Shown: positions 35,229 through 44,962, counted from the stretch's first letter. The stretch is 58,476 bases of DNA from Rothia sp. HMSC078H08 (GCF_001808955.1 NZ_KV795256.1:160551-219026), one strand, 5' to 3'. Translations and numbers: made by a program. Notes: generated by a model from the letters alone, not told the origin.

Positions 35229-36800
35229 CTAGTAGGCGAACTCCAGCACATCGCGCTTGGACTTGTCGTTGGACTCGTCCTCGTGGGGCGACTGAACCAG
35301 CTCGGGCATTGCTGCCACGACGCCGGCCTTGACGTACTTGATGAGCAGGTAGACCTCAACCACCATCAGCACGCCGTAGAGCAGGCCCAGGGTGAGCAGG
35401 GAGAAGAGGATTTCTTCACCGGAAACACCCGGGGAGATAGCTGCTGCAGTGAACAGGTGAATCGAGGGGTCACCCTGAAGGTTCGGAGCCACAACGAAGG
35501 GCTGGCGGCCCATTTCGGTGAAGATCCAGCCGAGGGAGATACCAAGGAAGGGAGCCAGGATGGACCAGACTGCAATGTTCTTGAGCAGCTTGGACTCGGG
35601 GACGGTGCCCACGCCCTTCTTACGGGTTACCCACAGTGCGTAGAGGTAGAAGGGCAGTACAACCGCACCCAGACCGATCATGCCGCGGAAGCCCCAGTAG
35701 GAGACCTCGAGGGAGGGCAGGTAATCAATCTTCTGACCTGCACGCTCACCGTAGAGCGGGTTGTTGGGCAGGTTGGTGCCGAACTTAGCTTCGTACTCGG
35801 GCAGCAGGGTCTGAATACCCTTCACCGGGGTATCGAAGTTGTCGTGTGCCAGGAAGGACAGCACGCCGGGGACCTCGATGACGGTGTGGATCTTATCGCA
35901 GCTCTGAGCGCCGAGTTCACCGACGGTCAGAACGGAGAAGGAGGTGCCATCGTGGCACGCGGCTTCTGCAGCAGCCATCTTCATGGGCTGCTCGTGGATC
36001 ATCATCTGTGCCTGAATGTGACCGGACGCGCCGATACCTGCGAAGGCGAGGAGGCCCACAACAGCGCCCAGGCGCAGGGACTTGAACCAGACCTGGAAGT
36101 CGGTCTTGTCACGTGCGCCCTTGTCGGACTCACCAACAACAACCTTGCCGTCAACGACCTTGTCGATACCATCCTTGCGGCGACGCCACAGCTTGTACCA
36201 TGCGATACCAACCAGGAAGCCACCAGCAACCTGAATAGCGGCGGTGATGACGTGAGAGACGGTCACCCATGCGAGGGGGTTCATCAGCACTGCGCCAATG
36301 TCGGTCATGCGGGGACGACCGTCAATCATTTCTGCACCGACGGGGTGCTGCATCCAGGAGTTTGCAACCAGAATGAAGAATGCAGAAATCCAGGAGCCGA
36401 GAACTGCCATGAACAGACAGAAGGCGTGGACTGCGGGCTTGAGGCGGTCCCAACCGAAGATCCACAGACCAAGGAAGGTCGACTCAACGAAGAAGGCGAA
36501 GAGGCCTTCCATTGCCAGCGGAGCGCCGAAGACGTCGCCGACGAAGCGGGAGTATTCACTCCACGCCATGCCGAACTGGAATTCCTGAACCAGACCGGTG
36601 GCCACACCCATAGCGAAGTTAATGAGGTACAGCTTGCCCCAGAACTTCGTCATGCGCTTGTATTCGTCCTTCTTGGTACGAACGTAGCAAATGTACAGGT
36701 AGGTCACCACAAGGCCCAGACCCAGAGTCAGCGGAACCATGAAGAAGTGGTAGACGGTGGTAATACCGAACTGCCACCTACCAAAATCAAGGGGATCCAT
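35229..36800 (-). CDS. cydA: Cytochrome bd oxidase subunit I
   Basis: A 523-residue subunit that carries hemes b558, b595 and d. The N-terminal DFGRWQFGITTVYHFFMVPL holds the conserved His near residue 18. HEQPMKMAAAEA and GWIFTEMGRQPF (the GRQPW motif with Phe in place of Trp) are seen. The quinol-binding Q loop is of the short type: there is no long insertion. A charged cytoplasmic loop (RRRKDGIDK to DKTDFQ, about residues 205-240) is present. ATG 36800 follows AAGGA. The upstream 525-base region probably carries its control sites, including a CRP-like site. Confidence 0.96.
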   Translation of the reverse strand: MDPLDFGRWQFGITTVYHFFMVPLTLGLGLVVTYLYICYVRTKKDEYKRMTKFWGKLYLINFAMGVATGLVQEFQFGMAWSEYSRFVGDVFGAPLAMEGLFAFFVESTFLGLWIFGWDRLKPAVHAFCLFMAVLGSWISAFFILVANSWMQHPVGAEMIDGRPRMTDIGAVLMNPLAWVTVSHVITAAIQVAGGFLVGIAWYKLWRRRKDGIDKVVDGKVVVGESDKGARDKTDFQVWFKSLRLGAVVGLLAFAGIGASGHIQAQMMIHEQPMKMAAAEAACHDGTSFSVLTVGELGAQSCDKIHTVIEVPGVLSFLAHDNFDTPVKGIQTLLPEYEAKFGTNLPNNPLYGERAGQKIDYLPSLEVSYWGFRGMIGLGAVVLPFYLYALWVTRKKGVGTVPESKLLKNIAVWSILAPFLGISLGWIFTEMGRQPFVVAPNLQGDPSIHLFTAAAISPGVSGEEILFSLLTLGLLYGVLMVVEVYLLIKYVKAGVVAAMPELVQSPHEDESNDKSKRDVLEFAY

Positions 36801-37325
36801 TGATAGGTCCTTACTATGTGTGTACTTAATGTGCGTTTGTGCCAGATTTCGGGTAGTCCACCATCGATGGAGGGCATACGAGAGTTACTGACACAGTGTC
36901 TCTCATGCTTCTAAGGTACAGGGTTTTCCTAAGAAGCTGTGAGTAGGCTGTGCATAGTATGGACGTTTATTGTTTGACGTTTCGCTAAAGGTACCTTGGA
37001 CGTTATCCCTCGATGCAAGGGTGGTGAGAGGAATGAGACACGATGGTGCCTTGCGGGGTTGAGAAGCAGTTTCGGAACCTTGGTGAAATATTGCAGTTTT
37101 TAATATTTTCTGCAAAATTTTGGTGACAGATTTCGTGATTGTGACAGGTGCTTCAAGTAGTGCTCAAAGCTTAAATTTGCCTGTTTCATGCGGAATTTAC
37201 GCGGAATCTCCGAGAATTGCGTGACTATTCTCACACAAAATTCATGGATTGTGACACGCCAGCCACCACTGCCCCGCAAGGCACCGCAATGCCCCGCAAG
37301 GTACCGCACGCTACATATCGATGCT
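36801..37325. other. 525-base control region between parE and cydA
   Basis: No gene is seen. The region is more AT-rich than its surroundings, mostly at 36940-37240. It contains GACAC-a-GTGTC (36890-36900), the palindrome CCATCGATGG (36861-36870), a CRP-type dyad (37220-37235), the decamer gattgtgaca twice (near 37136 and 37247), and two tandem duplications at its parE end. No T-tailed terminator for parE was found. Confidence 0.6.
37220..37235 (-). promoter_or_regulatory. CRP/GlxR-type dyad upstream of cydA
   Basis: The sequence cGTGActattcTCACA matches TGTGA-N6-TCACA at nine of ten positions. It is about 420 bases before the cydA ATG, inside the long intergenic region. In mycobacteria CRP is known to control cydAB, which supports a link. 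The distance is large, so control could be indirect or from a distal promoter. Confidence 0.45.
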
Positions 37326-37340
37326 CTACATATCAATGCT
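37270..37340. repeat. Two tandem duplications at the 3' end of parE
   Basis: A 20-bp unit starting tgccccgcaagg occurs at 37270-37289 and 37290-37309 (two differences). A 15-bp unit then occurs twice at 37311-37340. The second covers the last codons and stop of parE, so the tail SIDM-stop is written twice in frame. Confidence 0.85.
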
Positions 37341-39428
37341 CTCGGCATCCAGCTGATGAGCACCCGCAATAATGAATTCCTTACGCGGAGCCACCTCAGA
37401 ACCCATCAACAAGGAGAACGCACGCTCGGCAGCCTCCGCATCCTCAATGCGAATACGGCGCAACATGCGATGACGCGGATCCATCGTCGTCTCAGCCAGC
37501 TGGTCAGCGTCCATCTCACCCAGACCCTTATAACGCTGAATGGGTTCCTTATAGGACACCCCCTGCTCCCGCAGAGAATCCAGAAGCTCGTGCAGCTGCT
37601 TCTCCGAGTAGGTGTACACCATCTCGTTCGGCTTGCCGCGGCGCACCACCTCCACACGATGCAGAGGCGGAACCGCAGCGTACACGCGACCCGCCTCAAT
37701 CAGCGGACGCATGTAACGGTAGAACAGGGTCAGCAGCAGGGTACGGATGTGGGCGCCGTCCACGTCCGCATCGGTCATCATAATGACCTTGCCGTAGCGA
37801 GCAGAGTCCAGGTCAAAGGTACGACCCGAACCCGCACCGATCACCTGAATCAGCGCCGCGCACTCAGCATTCGCGAGCACATCAGTCACCGAAGCACGCT
37901 GAGTGTTCAGGATCTTACCGCGAATCGGCAGCAGAGCCTGATACGAGGAAGAACGCGCCAGACGCGCCGTGCCCAGCGCCGAGTCACCCTCCACAATGAA
38001 CAGCTCAGAATGCTCAACATTGGTCGAACGGCAATCCACCAGCTTGGTGGGCATGGACGAAGACTCCAGCGCGGTCTTACGGCGCTGAGTTTCCTTATGG
38101 ATGCGCGCCGAGACGCGGGTCTTCATCTCAGAGACGACCTTCTCACACAGAGCGGTCGCCTGAGCCTTCTCCGCACGGGCGGTCGACTCCAGGCGAGCCT
38201 TCAGCGCATCGCCCACGACCTTCGACACGATCTGGCGAACCGCCGGGGTACCCAGAATCTCCTTGGTCTGACCCTCAAACTGCGGCTCGGCAAGACGCAC
38301 GGTCAGCACGGCGGTCAAGCCGGCGAGCACGTCGTCCTTCTCAATCTTGTCGTTACCCACCTTGTACTTGCGGGCATTATCGGCAAGGTGCTTGCGCATC
38401 ACGCGCAGCAGGCCCTGCTCAAAACCGGTCGTGTGAGTACCGCCCTTGGGGGTGGCAATAATGTTCACGAAGCTGCGGACCGTCGTCTCGTAACCAATGC
38501 CCCAGCGCAGCGCAACGTCCACTTCGCAATCGCGCTCCACGTCGGTCAGCTGCGAGCGGCCGTCCTCACCCAGCACCGGCACGGTCTCGGTGAAAGATCC
38601 GCTGCCGCTAAAACGCCAGGTGTCGGTAATACGCTCATCGTGCGCCAGAAACTCGACGAACTCGCTAATGCCGCCGTCGTACTGGAAAACTTCCTCGTGG
38701 GGTTCCAGCTCGCCGGGGGTGCCGGGCAGTCGGCGCTCATCACGGATGCAAATACGCAGACCCGGAATGAGGAACGCGGTCTGGCGCGCACGAGCAGCCA
38801 AGTCCTCGTAGCTGAACTTAGCGTCGGGGGTGAAAATCTGCGGGTCAGCCCAATAGCGCACACGGGTGCCGGTCACGCCACGCTTAGCGCGACCCACAAT
38901 CTGCAGGGCGTCAGTGCCCTCGGTTGCGGGAGTGAACGGATCTTCGGGCTTGGGGGTGCGGCCGGACTCGAAGAATCCGGGAATGCCGTGGCGGAAGGAC
39001 ATCTGGTAGGTCTTCGAGCCACGGTCCACCTGCACGTCCAGACGGGAAGACAGCGCGTTCACCACGGAAGCGCCCACACCGTGCAAACCACCGGATGCGT
39101 TATAGGAGCCACCGCCAAACTTACCGCCGGCGTGCAGCTTAGTGAACACGACCTCCACACCGGACAGGCCGGTGCGCGGCTCAATGTCGGTGGGGATACC
39201 GCGGCCATCATCGCGTACCTCAACCGAACCGTCACGGTACAGAATGACCTGAATGGACTGGCCAAAACCGGCGAGCGCCTCATCCACCGAGTTATCGATA
39301 ATCTCCCAGAGGCAGTGCATCAGGCCGCGGGAGTCGGTGGAGCCAATGTACATGCCCGGGCGTTTGCGTACAGCTTCCAGACCTTCCAGCACGGAGAGGT
39401 GACGGGCGGTGTAGTTCGAAGACGCCAC
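37326..39428 (-). CDS. parE: DNA topoisomerase IV subunit B (ParE-type)
   Basis: A 700-residue ATPase subunit. It has a GHKL ATP site (EIIDNSVDEALAG; DDGRGIPTD; GGLHGVGASVVNA), a transducer domain, and a TOPRIM region (FIVEGDSALG; MMTDADVDGAHIRTLL). The length and lack of gyrase-specific insertions fit ParE; it is the presumed partner of ParC at 21689. The start is GTG 39428 (VASSNYTARHLSVLEG), preceded by gaaagga. The frame stays open upstream to 39521, but that part is made of a short tandem repeat. The reading ends in a duplicated stop region. It lies upstream of cydA but 525 bases away. Confidence 0.92.
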   Translation of the reverse strand: MASSNYTARHLSVLEGLEAVRKRPGMYIGSTDSRGLMHCLWEIIDNSVDEALAGFGQSIQVILYRDGSVEVRDDGRGIPTDIEPRTGLSGVEVVFTKLHAGGKFGGGSYNASGGLHGVGASVVNALSSRLDVQVDRGSKTYQMSFRHGIPGFFESGRTPKPEDPFTPATEGTDALQIVGRAKRGVTGTRVRYWADPQIFTPDAKFSYEDLAARARQTAFLIPGLRICIRDERRLPGTPGELEPHEEVFQYDGGISEFVEFLAHDERITDTWRFSGSGSFTETVPVLGEDGRSQLTDVERDCEVDVALRWGIGYETTVRSFVNIIATPKGGTHTTGFEQGLLRVMRKHLADNARKYKVGNDKIEKDDVLAGLTAVLTVRLAEPQFEGQTKEILGTPAVRQIVSKVVGDALKARLESTARAEKAQATALCEKVVSEMKTRVSARIHKETQRRKTALESSSMPTKLVDCRSTNVEHSELFIVEGDSALGTARLARSSSYQALLPIRGKILNTQRASVTDVLANAECAALIQVIGAGSGRTFDLDSARYGKVIMMTDADVDGAHIRTLLLTLFYRYMRPLIEAGRVYAAVPPLHRVEVVRRGKPNEMVYTYSEKQLHELLDSLREQGVSYKEPIQRYKGLGEMDADQLAETTMDPRHRMLRRIRIEDAEAAERAFSLLMGSEVAPRKEFIIAGAHQLDAESIDM

Positions 39429-39459
39429 GGGAATCCTTTCGGCAAATGATGGCTGTGTG

Positions 39460-39511
39460 TTCTCTGCAGGCGTTCCCTGCAGATGCTCTCTGCAAATATG
39501 CTCTGCAGATG
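39460..39511. repeat. Four degenerate 11-15-bp tandem units in the parE leader
   Basis: Units around ctctgcaga/ttccctgcagatg occur at 39460-39472, 39473-39485, 39486-39500 and 39501-39511. They lie between the presumed parE promoter and its GTG start. Confidence 0.75.
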
Positions 39512-39676
39512 TTTTCAGCACGGCAAGCTCGCGAAGGGGAGAAAATGCCCCGGGCTTGCGCTCATAGTGCTCTAAGTTTCTATTCTATCGTGGCTTGTTG
39601 CCCGCTTCTGCCTGCGCCGTCATGAGGCTCTCTGTACCGTTATTAGACGCTGCCGAGAGAATGAAACAGCAGAAAA

Positions 39677-39715
39677 GCACCGGCTGCCACTCCCCTATGG
39701 AGTAGCAGTCGGTGC
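39677..39715 (-). terminator. Terminator of the 409-residue membrane protein gene
   Basis: A 17-bp stem (39677-39693 with 39699-39715, two imperfect pairs) and short loop. On the minus strand it is followed by tttt. Confidence 0.8.
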
Positions 39716-39786
39716 ATGGATGTCTGAATTTTTAGGGTGCGCTTCTGAGGTGTCCACTCTGGGCACCTCATAGCAGTGGCACTGCC

Positions 39787-41016
39787 CTAGTGAGCCTCAC
39801 CCGAGGCGCGAGAGGAGCTCTCGTGACGGTTCGTGACCATGATATTGGACTTGAAGTAGAACTCTTCGGGAAGCTCATTGGTGGCCGGGCCGTGGGGGAA
39901 CTCGCTGAGCTTCGGCACGAAGTACCAGTCCATCAGCTCGCCGCTGCTCTGCTTGAGCACGCGACGCTCGCGCATGGCGCGGCGTACCTTGCGGCGCAGG
40001 CGCGGGCTGTCTTTCAGGGTGCTGGTGAAGACCCACGGAGTCTCGTAACCCTCGGTGATCATGCCGAAGGTGATGCGCAGGTTGCCATTCTCGTCGGCGT
40101 CCATCGTGAAGTCGCCGTCTGCAATATCAGTGAAGGCGAGCATCCAGCTGTGTCGGCGTTCGTAGCTTTCACGGGTGGTCTGCAGTGCCGCAATGAGGCG
40201 GTGGTCGACCAGCAGCTCCACCTTGCGTTCGGTAATTTCACCCAGACGAGCGTAGGAGCCGAAGGCGCGGTTTGCGCCGCTGCGGCGAGGCCACTTCGTC
40301 ACCGCACCGTGCGGCACCTCCCCCGCAAAGGTGAAGGGGCCCGTCATAGTGCCGGGCAGACGCAGACGCTCAAACGGAGCGGTCGGCAGGAAGGTCGTCA
40401 GCAGCTGATCGGAGCTCACCGACTTACCCCAGCGCGCCATCTCAAAAATGGTCGGTTCAGGGCCTACAGGGTAGATGCGCGGCATCTTGCGACCGAACTC
40501 GTCAAAGCCCTCAATAAACTCGCCGTTGGAGCTGTACCCGGGCATGGTCGCACCGAGCGGGCGAGTCCACGACCCCGAATACGGCTTGGTCAGGTGCGGG
40601 TTCTCCACCGGCAGGATGCTGGTGCGAGCACCCAGGTAGGCGGGCATACGGGACAGGTTACGCCAGGCGAACTTCGCGGCAACCGCCTCACGCCACCACA
40701 TGGGGCGCTTGCCGGGGGTTTGGCCGCCCAGGCAGTGCATGAGGAGCCAAAAACCAGCCCAGCCGAGAGTACCGGCAACAATCACCCACAACACCACGCT
40801 CAGCACCAGCTGGAGGGTACCGGTCGCCCACATATTCGTGGCGATGATGCCCATCAACCCCGCCCAGGCCACCATGGCGTACGGGCCGAGCGTAATCATG
40901 GGGTCGACCACCTTGACGGCGGCGATAACACGGCGGTTGAGGCCGCGCCACACGTAGGAGTAGGACCAGAGGGCGACGGCAAGCATCAGCGCCATCAGCA
41001 AGAGAAGGATGAACAT
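39787..41016 (-). CDS. Unrecognised membrane protein with large soluble domain
   Basis: A 409-residue protein I do not recognise. Residues 1-17 form a hydrophobic N-terminal anchor (MFILLLLMALMLAVALW), and further transmembrane segments lie at about 40-62 and 68-95. From residue 100 on it is soluble, and carries PTIFEMARWGKS, a beta-rich part (FTMDADENGNLRITFGMI), a basic stretch (RLRRKVRRAMRERR) and a C-terminal segment WYFVPKLSEFPHG. No signal peptidase site is clear, so the soluble part may face the cytoplasm or the outside. ATG 41016 has a gaaaga site. It is monocistronic between terminators and probably Micrococcaceae-specific. Confidence 0.7.
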   Translation of the reverse strand: MFILLLLMALMLAVALWSYSYVWRGLNRRVIAAVKVVDPMITLGPYAMVAWAGLMGIIATNMWATGTLQLVLSVVLWVIVAGTLGWAGFWLLMHCLGGQTPGKRPMWWREAVAAKFAWRNLSRMPAYLGARTSILPVENPHLTKPYSGSWTRPLGATMPGYSSNGEFIEGFDEFGRKMPRIYPVGPEPTIFEMARWGKSVSSDQLLTTFLPTAPFERLRLPGTMTGPFTFAGEVPHGAVTKWPRRSGANRAFGSYARLGEITERKVELLVDHRLIAALQTTRESYERRHSWMLAFTDIADGDFTMDADENGNLRITFGMITEGYETPWVFTSTLKDSPRLRRKVRRAMRERRVLKQSSGELMDWYFVPKLSEFPHGPATNELPEEFYFKSNIMVTNRHESSSRASGEAH

Positions 41017-41109
41017 CGGTGCGTTCTCTTTCGCGGCAGGTTTTTCTACCGGGGTCGGTGGCAGCAGGCATCAGGCAGATGCTCCGTTGAAGTGCTTTTC
41101 AACAACAAA

Positions 41110-41143
41110 ACTCGTCTGCCGAAGGTACCTTCAGCAGACGAGT
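41110..41143 (-). terminator. Terminator after rdgB with nested palindrome
   Basis: The outer 10-bp stem ACTCGTCTGC/GCAGACGAGT encloses the perfect palindrome GAAGGTACCTTC. On the minus strand the hairpin is followed by ttttgttgtt. It ends the murI-rdgB gene group. The rest of the 41017-41319 gap shows no gene. Confidence 0.8.
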
Positions 41144-41319
41144 CTCTTTGGTGTCACTAACCCTGAGGTAAAGCTTCTTTACCTATTGTGCCTTTAAGTG
41201 GTATTCGTATGGGGGATTTTGGCCGCGGTGTACGAATAAATCGCACTCGTCCCTCCGCCAGGCAGATACCCGACAGATATCAGGCACAGCAAACAAGCTG
41301 TAACGCCCCAGTGACGGTT

Positions 41320-41973
41320 TTAGGCCAGAGCCGCAGCAATCTGCGGAATCAGCGCCTCAAAAGCACGCGCACGGTGGCTAATCGAGTTCTTGATTTCGGC
41401 GGGGATCTGTGCGCAGGACTGGCCGGCGTACTTACCCTCGTAGAGGGCGTTCTCGCCGTTGAGCTCCACGGGGCGCAGAATCGGGTCGTAGCCGAAGCCA
41501 CCCTCCCCCGCCGGTGCGGTCAGTAGCTCGCCGGGTAGCTCGCCGTATTCAACCGCCTCGAAGCCGTCCGGGGAGGCCACCGATGCGGCGCAGCAGAACT
41601 TCGCGCCGCGGTGCTCCGGAGCGATATCGCTCAGCTGAGCCAGCAGCAGGTTCAGGTTCGCGGTGTCATCGCCGTGGCGGCCGGCCCAGCGGGCCGAGAA
41701 GATGCCGGGAGCGCCGCCGAGCACGTCCACGGACAGGCCCGAGTCGTCGGCAATAGCAATCAGACCGGTTGCCCGGGCGACCGCGCGAGCCTTGAGCAGG
41801 GAGTTCTCAGCGAAGGTCACACCGGTCTCAGGAACATCGGGTGCGTTCACGCTGGCTGCATCCACGACCTGGGTGTCAACGTCCAGGCCGTCGATGTGGC
41901 CGCGCAGAATCTCGCGTAGCTCCTTGAGCTTGCCCTTGTTGTGGCTTGCCAGAACAATCTTTGCTTCTGCCAT
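41320..41973 (-). CDS. rdgB: RdgB/HAM1 family dITP/XTP pyrophosphatase
   Basis: A 217-residue enzyme that removes non-canonical purine nucleoside triphosphates (dITP, XTP). The substrate-binding start is VLASHNKGKLKELREIL, the catalytic DDSGLSVDVL and the SARWAG motif follow, and FGYDPIL and SHRARAFE are near the C-terminus. ATG 41973 follows aaaggaga; the in-frame 42000 start adds a Cys-rich nonsense extension. It is the last gene of the murI-MBL-rph-rdgB group, a conserved order in Actinobacteria. Confidence 0.94.
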   Translation of the reverse strand: MAEAKIVLASHNKGKLKELREILRGHIDGLDVDTQVVDAASVNAPDVPETGVTFAENSLLKARAVARATGLIAIADDSGLSVDVLGGAPGIFSARWAGRHGDDTANLNLLLAQLSDIAPEHRGAKFCCAASVASPDGFEAVEYGELPGELLTAPAGEGGFGYDPILRPVELNGENALYEGKYAGQSCAQIPAEIKNSISHRARAFEALIPQIAAALA

Positions 41974-42025
41974 GGTTTCTCCTTTGCAACAGGTGCACAC
42001 GGTGCGGGGTGGGGCGCCGTGCGGG

Positions 42026-42760
42026 TTAGTCGTTTTTCAGGGCCTCGCGCTGAATCTGGGCCAGCTCTGCGGTGCCCTCCAGGGCCAGGTCGAGCAGGCT
42101 GTTGAGCTCTTCGCGGTCGAAGGGGGCGCCCTCGGCGGTGCCCTGAACCTCCACGAACTTGCCGCTACCGGTGACGACCACGTTCATGTCGGTCTCTGCG
42201 CGCACGTCCTCGGTGTAGGGCAGGTCAAGCATAGGGGTACCGTCGATGATGCCCACCGAAATCGCGGACACCGAATCAATCAGCGGGTTAGCCTTGGCGG
42301 AGATAATCTTCTGCTCCTTCGCCCAGGCGATAGCGTCGGCCAGGGCCACGTACGCGCCGGTAATCGAGGCGGTGCGGGTACCGCCGTCAGCCTGCAGCAC
42401 GTCACAGTCGAGCACGATGGTGTTCTCGCCCAGCTCCTCCATGTTGATGACCGCGCGCAGGGAGCGGCCAATCAGACGGGAAATCTCGTGGGTGCGGCCG
42501 CCCACGCGGCCCTTCAGCGACTCGCGCGAAGAACGGGTGTTGGTGGCGCGCGGCAGCATGGCGTACTCGGCGGTCACCCAGCCCTTGCCCTCGCCCTTGA
42601 GCCAGCGCGGCACGCCCTCGGTGAAGGATGCGGTGCACAGCACGCGGGTGTTTCCGAACTCGATGAGGGCGGAGCCCTCGGCGTTGCGGGACCAGCCGCG
42701 GGTAATGGTGATGGGGCGCAGTTCGTTGAGGGCGCGGCCGTCGTCGCGGGTCACAGTCAT
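42026..42760 (-). CDS. rph: Ribonuclease PH
   Basis: A 244-residue phosphorolytic 3'-5' exoribonuclease that trims tRNA 3' ends. The conserved N-terminal part [13 protein letters not shown], the phosphate-binding [29 protein letters not shown] and [16 protein letters not shown] are all seen. ATG 42760 follows aaggaga. The downstream gene rdgB follows after 52 bases. The pairing of rph with rdgB is common in many bacteria. Confidence 0.95.
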   Translation of the reverse strand: MTVTRDDGRALNELRPITITRGWSRNAEGSALIEFGNTRVLCTASFTEGVPRWLKGEGKGWVTAEYAMLPRATNTRSSRESLKGRVGGRTHEISRLIGRSLRAVINMEELGENTIVLDCDVLQADGGTRTASITGAYVALADAIAWAKEQKIISAKANPLIDSVSAISVGIIDGTPMLDLPYTEDVRAETDMNVVVTGSGKFVEVQGTAEGAPFDREELNSLLDLALEGTAELAQIQREALKND

Positions 42761-42833
42761 GGGTTCTCCTTGGGTCGGTCGGTCTGTTGTGCTTATAACC
42801 TGGTCGGGTTGAATGTGGTTTGCGCTAGTCCAG

Positions 42834-43718
42834 CTAGGGTTTAGGGAGGGCAATGGCGGTCTTGAGCGGCGGGTCCAGCACCTCCACCACGTTCAGCGTG
42901 GAGGTCACCGGATGCGCCGGAGTGGGGCGCGGGTAGATGCGGTAGCTCGCGGCCATCTCGGCAACGCCCACGGGGCCGGAGAAGGCGCTACGTGCCTCGG
43001 CGCGGGCGATGTCAGGGTCGTTCCATACGGGCAAGTGGGTCAGCAGCAGGTTGCGTACGCCCGCCTCCTGGGCGGCCTGTCCGGCGCGCTTGCCGGTCAG
43101 GTGGATACCGCGCAGGGCGTCGTCGCGACCCTCCTGGTAGGCGGCCTCGCACAGGAACAGGTCGGCGCCGCGCGCGGCCTTAACCAGGCCCTCGCACAGG
43201 TCGGTATCACCCGAGTAGGCGAAAATCGTGTGGCCCTCGCGGTCGTTGCAGGTGATGCGCAGGGCGTAGGGATCCTTCGAGGGGTGCACCACGCGGAATG
43301 GTTCCACGCGAAACGGGCCAATCTGCACGGGCTCGCCCTCGGTCCAGGTGTGGTACTCAAACTCGGTGCTCATGCCCGGGTCGGGGTCCAAGCCGTGGGT
43401 CGCCGAAAGGTACTCGTTAATGGCGGCCGGGCCGTAGAGCGGAATACGTCCCTTGGGCCAGCCGCGCGGATCCCATTTGACGGCCACGTGCAGACCGGAC
43501 AGATCGATGCAATGGTCCGGGTGCAGGTGCGAGATGAGAATCGCGTCGATATCACTCAGGTCGATATGGCGCTGCAGCATGCCGAGGGAGCCGTTGCCCA
43601 TGTCCACGATGACGCGCCAGGTGCGGCCGGCGAAGTCGGTCGCGGTGAGCATGTAGCAGCTGGCCGGCGAGACGGGGCCGGGGAAGGAACCGGTACAACC
43701 GATAATCGTTAGGCGCAT
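42834..43718 (-). CDS. MBL-fold metallo-hydrolase (RNase Z-like)
   Basis: A 294-residue metallo-beta-lactamase-fold hydrolase. The zinc motif is [11 protein letters not shown] (HxHxDH), with further ligands in [12 protein letters not shown] (the Asp) and HLPVWNDP (the last His). Homologues at this position are usually annotated only as MBL-fold hydrolases related to RNase Z; RNase Z activity is not shown by the sequence. The ATG start at 43718 overlaps the murI stop by 10 bases. The context, beside rph, fits RNA processing. Confidence 0.85.
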   Translation of the reverse strand: MRLTIIGCTGSFPGPVSPASCYMLTATDFAGRTWRVIVDMGNGSLGMLQRHIDLSDIDAILISHLHPDHCIDLSGLHVAVKWDPRGWPKGRIPLYGPAAINEYLSATHGLDPDPGMSTEFEYHTWTEGEPVQIGPFRVEPFRVVHPSKDPYALRITCNDREGHTIFAYSGDTDLCEGLVKAARGADLFLCEAAYQEGRDDALRGIHLTGKRAGQAAQEAGVRNLLLTHLPVWNDPDIARAEARSAFSGPVGVAEMAASYRIYPRPTPAHPVTSTLNVVEVLDPPLKTAIALPKP

Positions 43719-44731
43719 GCGGGACCTTCCTGCGTCGCCGCGGCCTCTTCGGCCTCGGCGACGTCTTCGTCCAGGGTGATGTTGCGGTGTGCGGCCAGCA
43801 TCTCGGGGGTGATGGTGGCAAAGGAGCCGGTCGGGAAACGCTCGGCCACGGATTTGGTGTGACGTACGTTCGTGACCTCGGGGCCGAGGAAGCGGCGCGC
43901 CAGCTGCGAGAACGTCTCAGATTCGCCGGTAGCGAGGAACTCGTGGTGCGGGTGCTCCTCGGGAACCGGGCTCTCGATGGCGTGGTTGAGCAGTTCGCGG
44001 TATACATCCTTGGCGGTCTCATCCGCGGAGGAAACAAGAGTGACGTCCTCGCCCATGATGTAGGAAATCACGCCGGCCAGCAACGGGTAGTGGGTGCATC
44101 CGAGCACGAGCGTGTCGACCCCTGCATCCTTGAGCGGCTGCAGGTACTCGCGAGCGGTCTCCAGCAGTTCGGGGCCGGAGGTAATGCCCTTCTCCACAAA
44201 CTCCACGAAGCGCGGGCAGGCCACCGAGTACACCTGAAGGTTGGGGGTAATCGCGAAGGTGTCCTCGTAGGCGCGGGAGGTGACGGTCGCCTCCGTCGCG
44301 ATTACGCCGATCTTGCGGTTGCGGGTCGCGGCAAGCGCGCGGCGGGCAGCGGGCTGAATCACCTCGATGACGGGGATGCCGTACTGGCGGGTGTAACGTT
44401 CGCGGGCGTCGCGCAGCACGGCGGCGGATGCGGTGTTGCAGGCGATGACGAGCATCTTCACGCCGGAGTCGACGAGCTCGTCCATGATGCGCAGTGCGTT
44501 GGCGCGCACCTCTGCAATTTTGAGGGGGCCGTAGGGGCCGTGCGCGGTGTCGCCGACGTAGATGATGCGTTCGTGGGGCAGCTGATCCATGATGGCGCGG
44601 GCCACGGTAAGGCCGCCTACGCCGGAGTCGAAGACGCCGATGGGTGCCGCGGCGGTGGGAGCTACGGGTTCGGGGCTTCCCCAGGGGGTGCGGGCACGGT
44701 AGGGATTGGTTGCGTCGATGCTGTCACTCAT
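43709..44731 (-). CDS. murI: Glutamate racemase
   Basis: A 340-residue enzyme that converts L- to D-glutamate for peptidoglycan. Both catalytic cysteines are present: C98 (VIACNTASA) and one in LGCTHYPLL near residue 212. [13 protein letters not shown] and [12 protein letters not shown] are also seen. It carries extra N-terminal (about 29 residues) and acidic C-terminal tails compared with the usual 265-290 residues. ATG 44731 follows aggtga at 4 bases. It heads the murI-MBL-rph-rdgB group. Confidence 0.95.
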   Translation of the reverse strand: MSDSIDATNPYRARTPWGSPEPVAPTAAAPIGVFDSGVGGLTVARAIMDQLPHERIIYVGDTAHGPYGPLKIAEVRANALRIMDELVDSGVKMLVIACNTASAAVLRDARERYTRQYGIPVIEVIQPAARRALAATRNRKIGVIATEATVTSRAYEDTFAITPNLQVYSVACPRFVEFVEKGITSGPELLETAREYLQPLKDAGVDTLVLGCTHYPLLAGVISYIMGEDVTLVSSADETAKDVYRELLNHAIESPVPEEHPHHEFLATGESETFSQLARRFLGPEVTNVRHTKSVAERFPTGSFATITPEMLAAHRNITLDEDVAEAEEAAATQEGPACA

Positions 44732-44962
44732 GGGTCACCTACACTTCGGTATCGGTCGTTTCCTCGTTCTATGCTAACCCGCGTTCGGGGTGGTTTCTTC
44801 CCGGGAGGGGGTTAGATGAGTCCAGAACCACCATTATGAGACGGTCTGTGACGGCGGTGCGAGGGGGCAAACGAAAAATCCGTTCAGTGGGCGGTGTTCT
44901 ATCGCACGTCGACGGGCAATATTACTGCGCGCGCGTGCACCTTATGAACCGAGAAGAGGCCT

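Larger units (their letters stand above)
39429..39786. other. Intergenic region between parE and the 409-residue membrane protein gene
   Basis: 358 bases. Apart from the tandem units at 39460-39511 and the terminator at 39677-39715 it holds an AT-rich patch near 39575-39595 that may carry the parE promoter (TAGAAT on the minus strand). No small gene is supported. Confidence 0.5.

Noticed and set aside
34134..36803. A 2.7-kb open frame on the plus strand over cydAB
   Set aside because: Antisense of two clear cytochrome bd genes; no ribosome site and no family motif.
39460..39511. Possible CRISPR-like repeats
   Set aside because: Units of 11-15 bases without spacers; no cas genes. They are degenerate tandem duplications.
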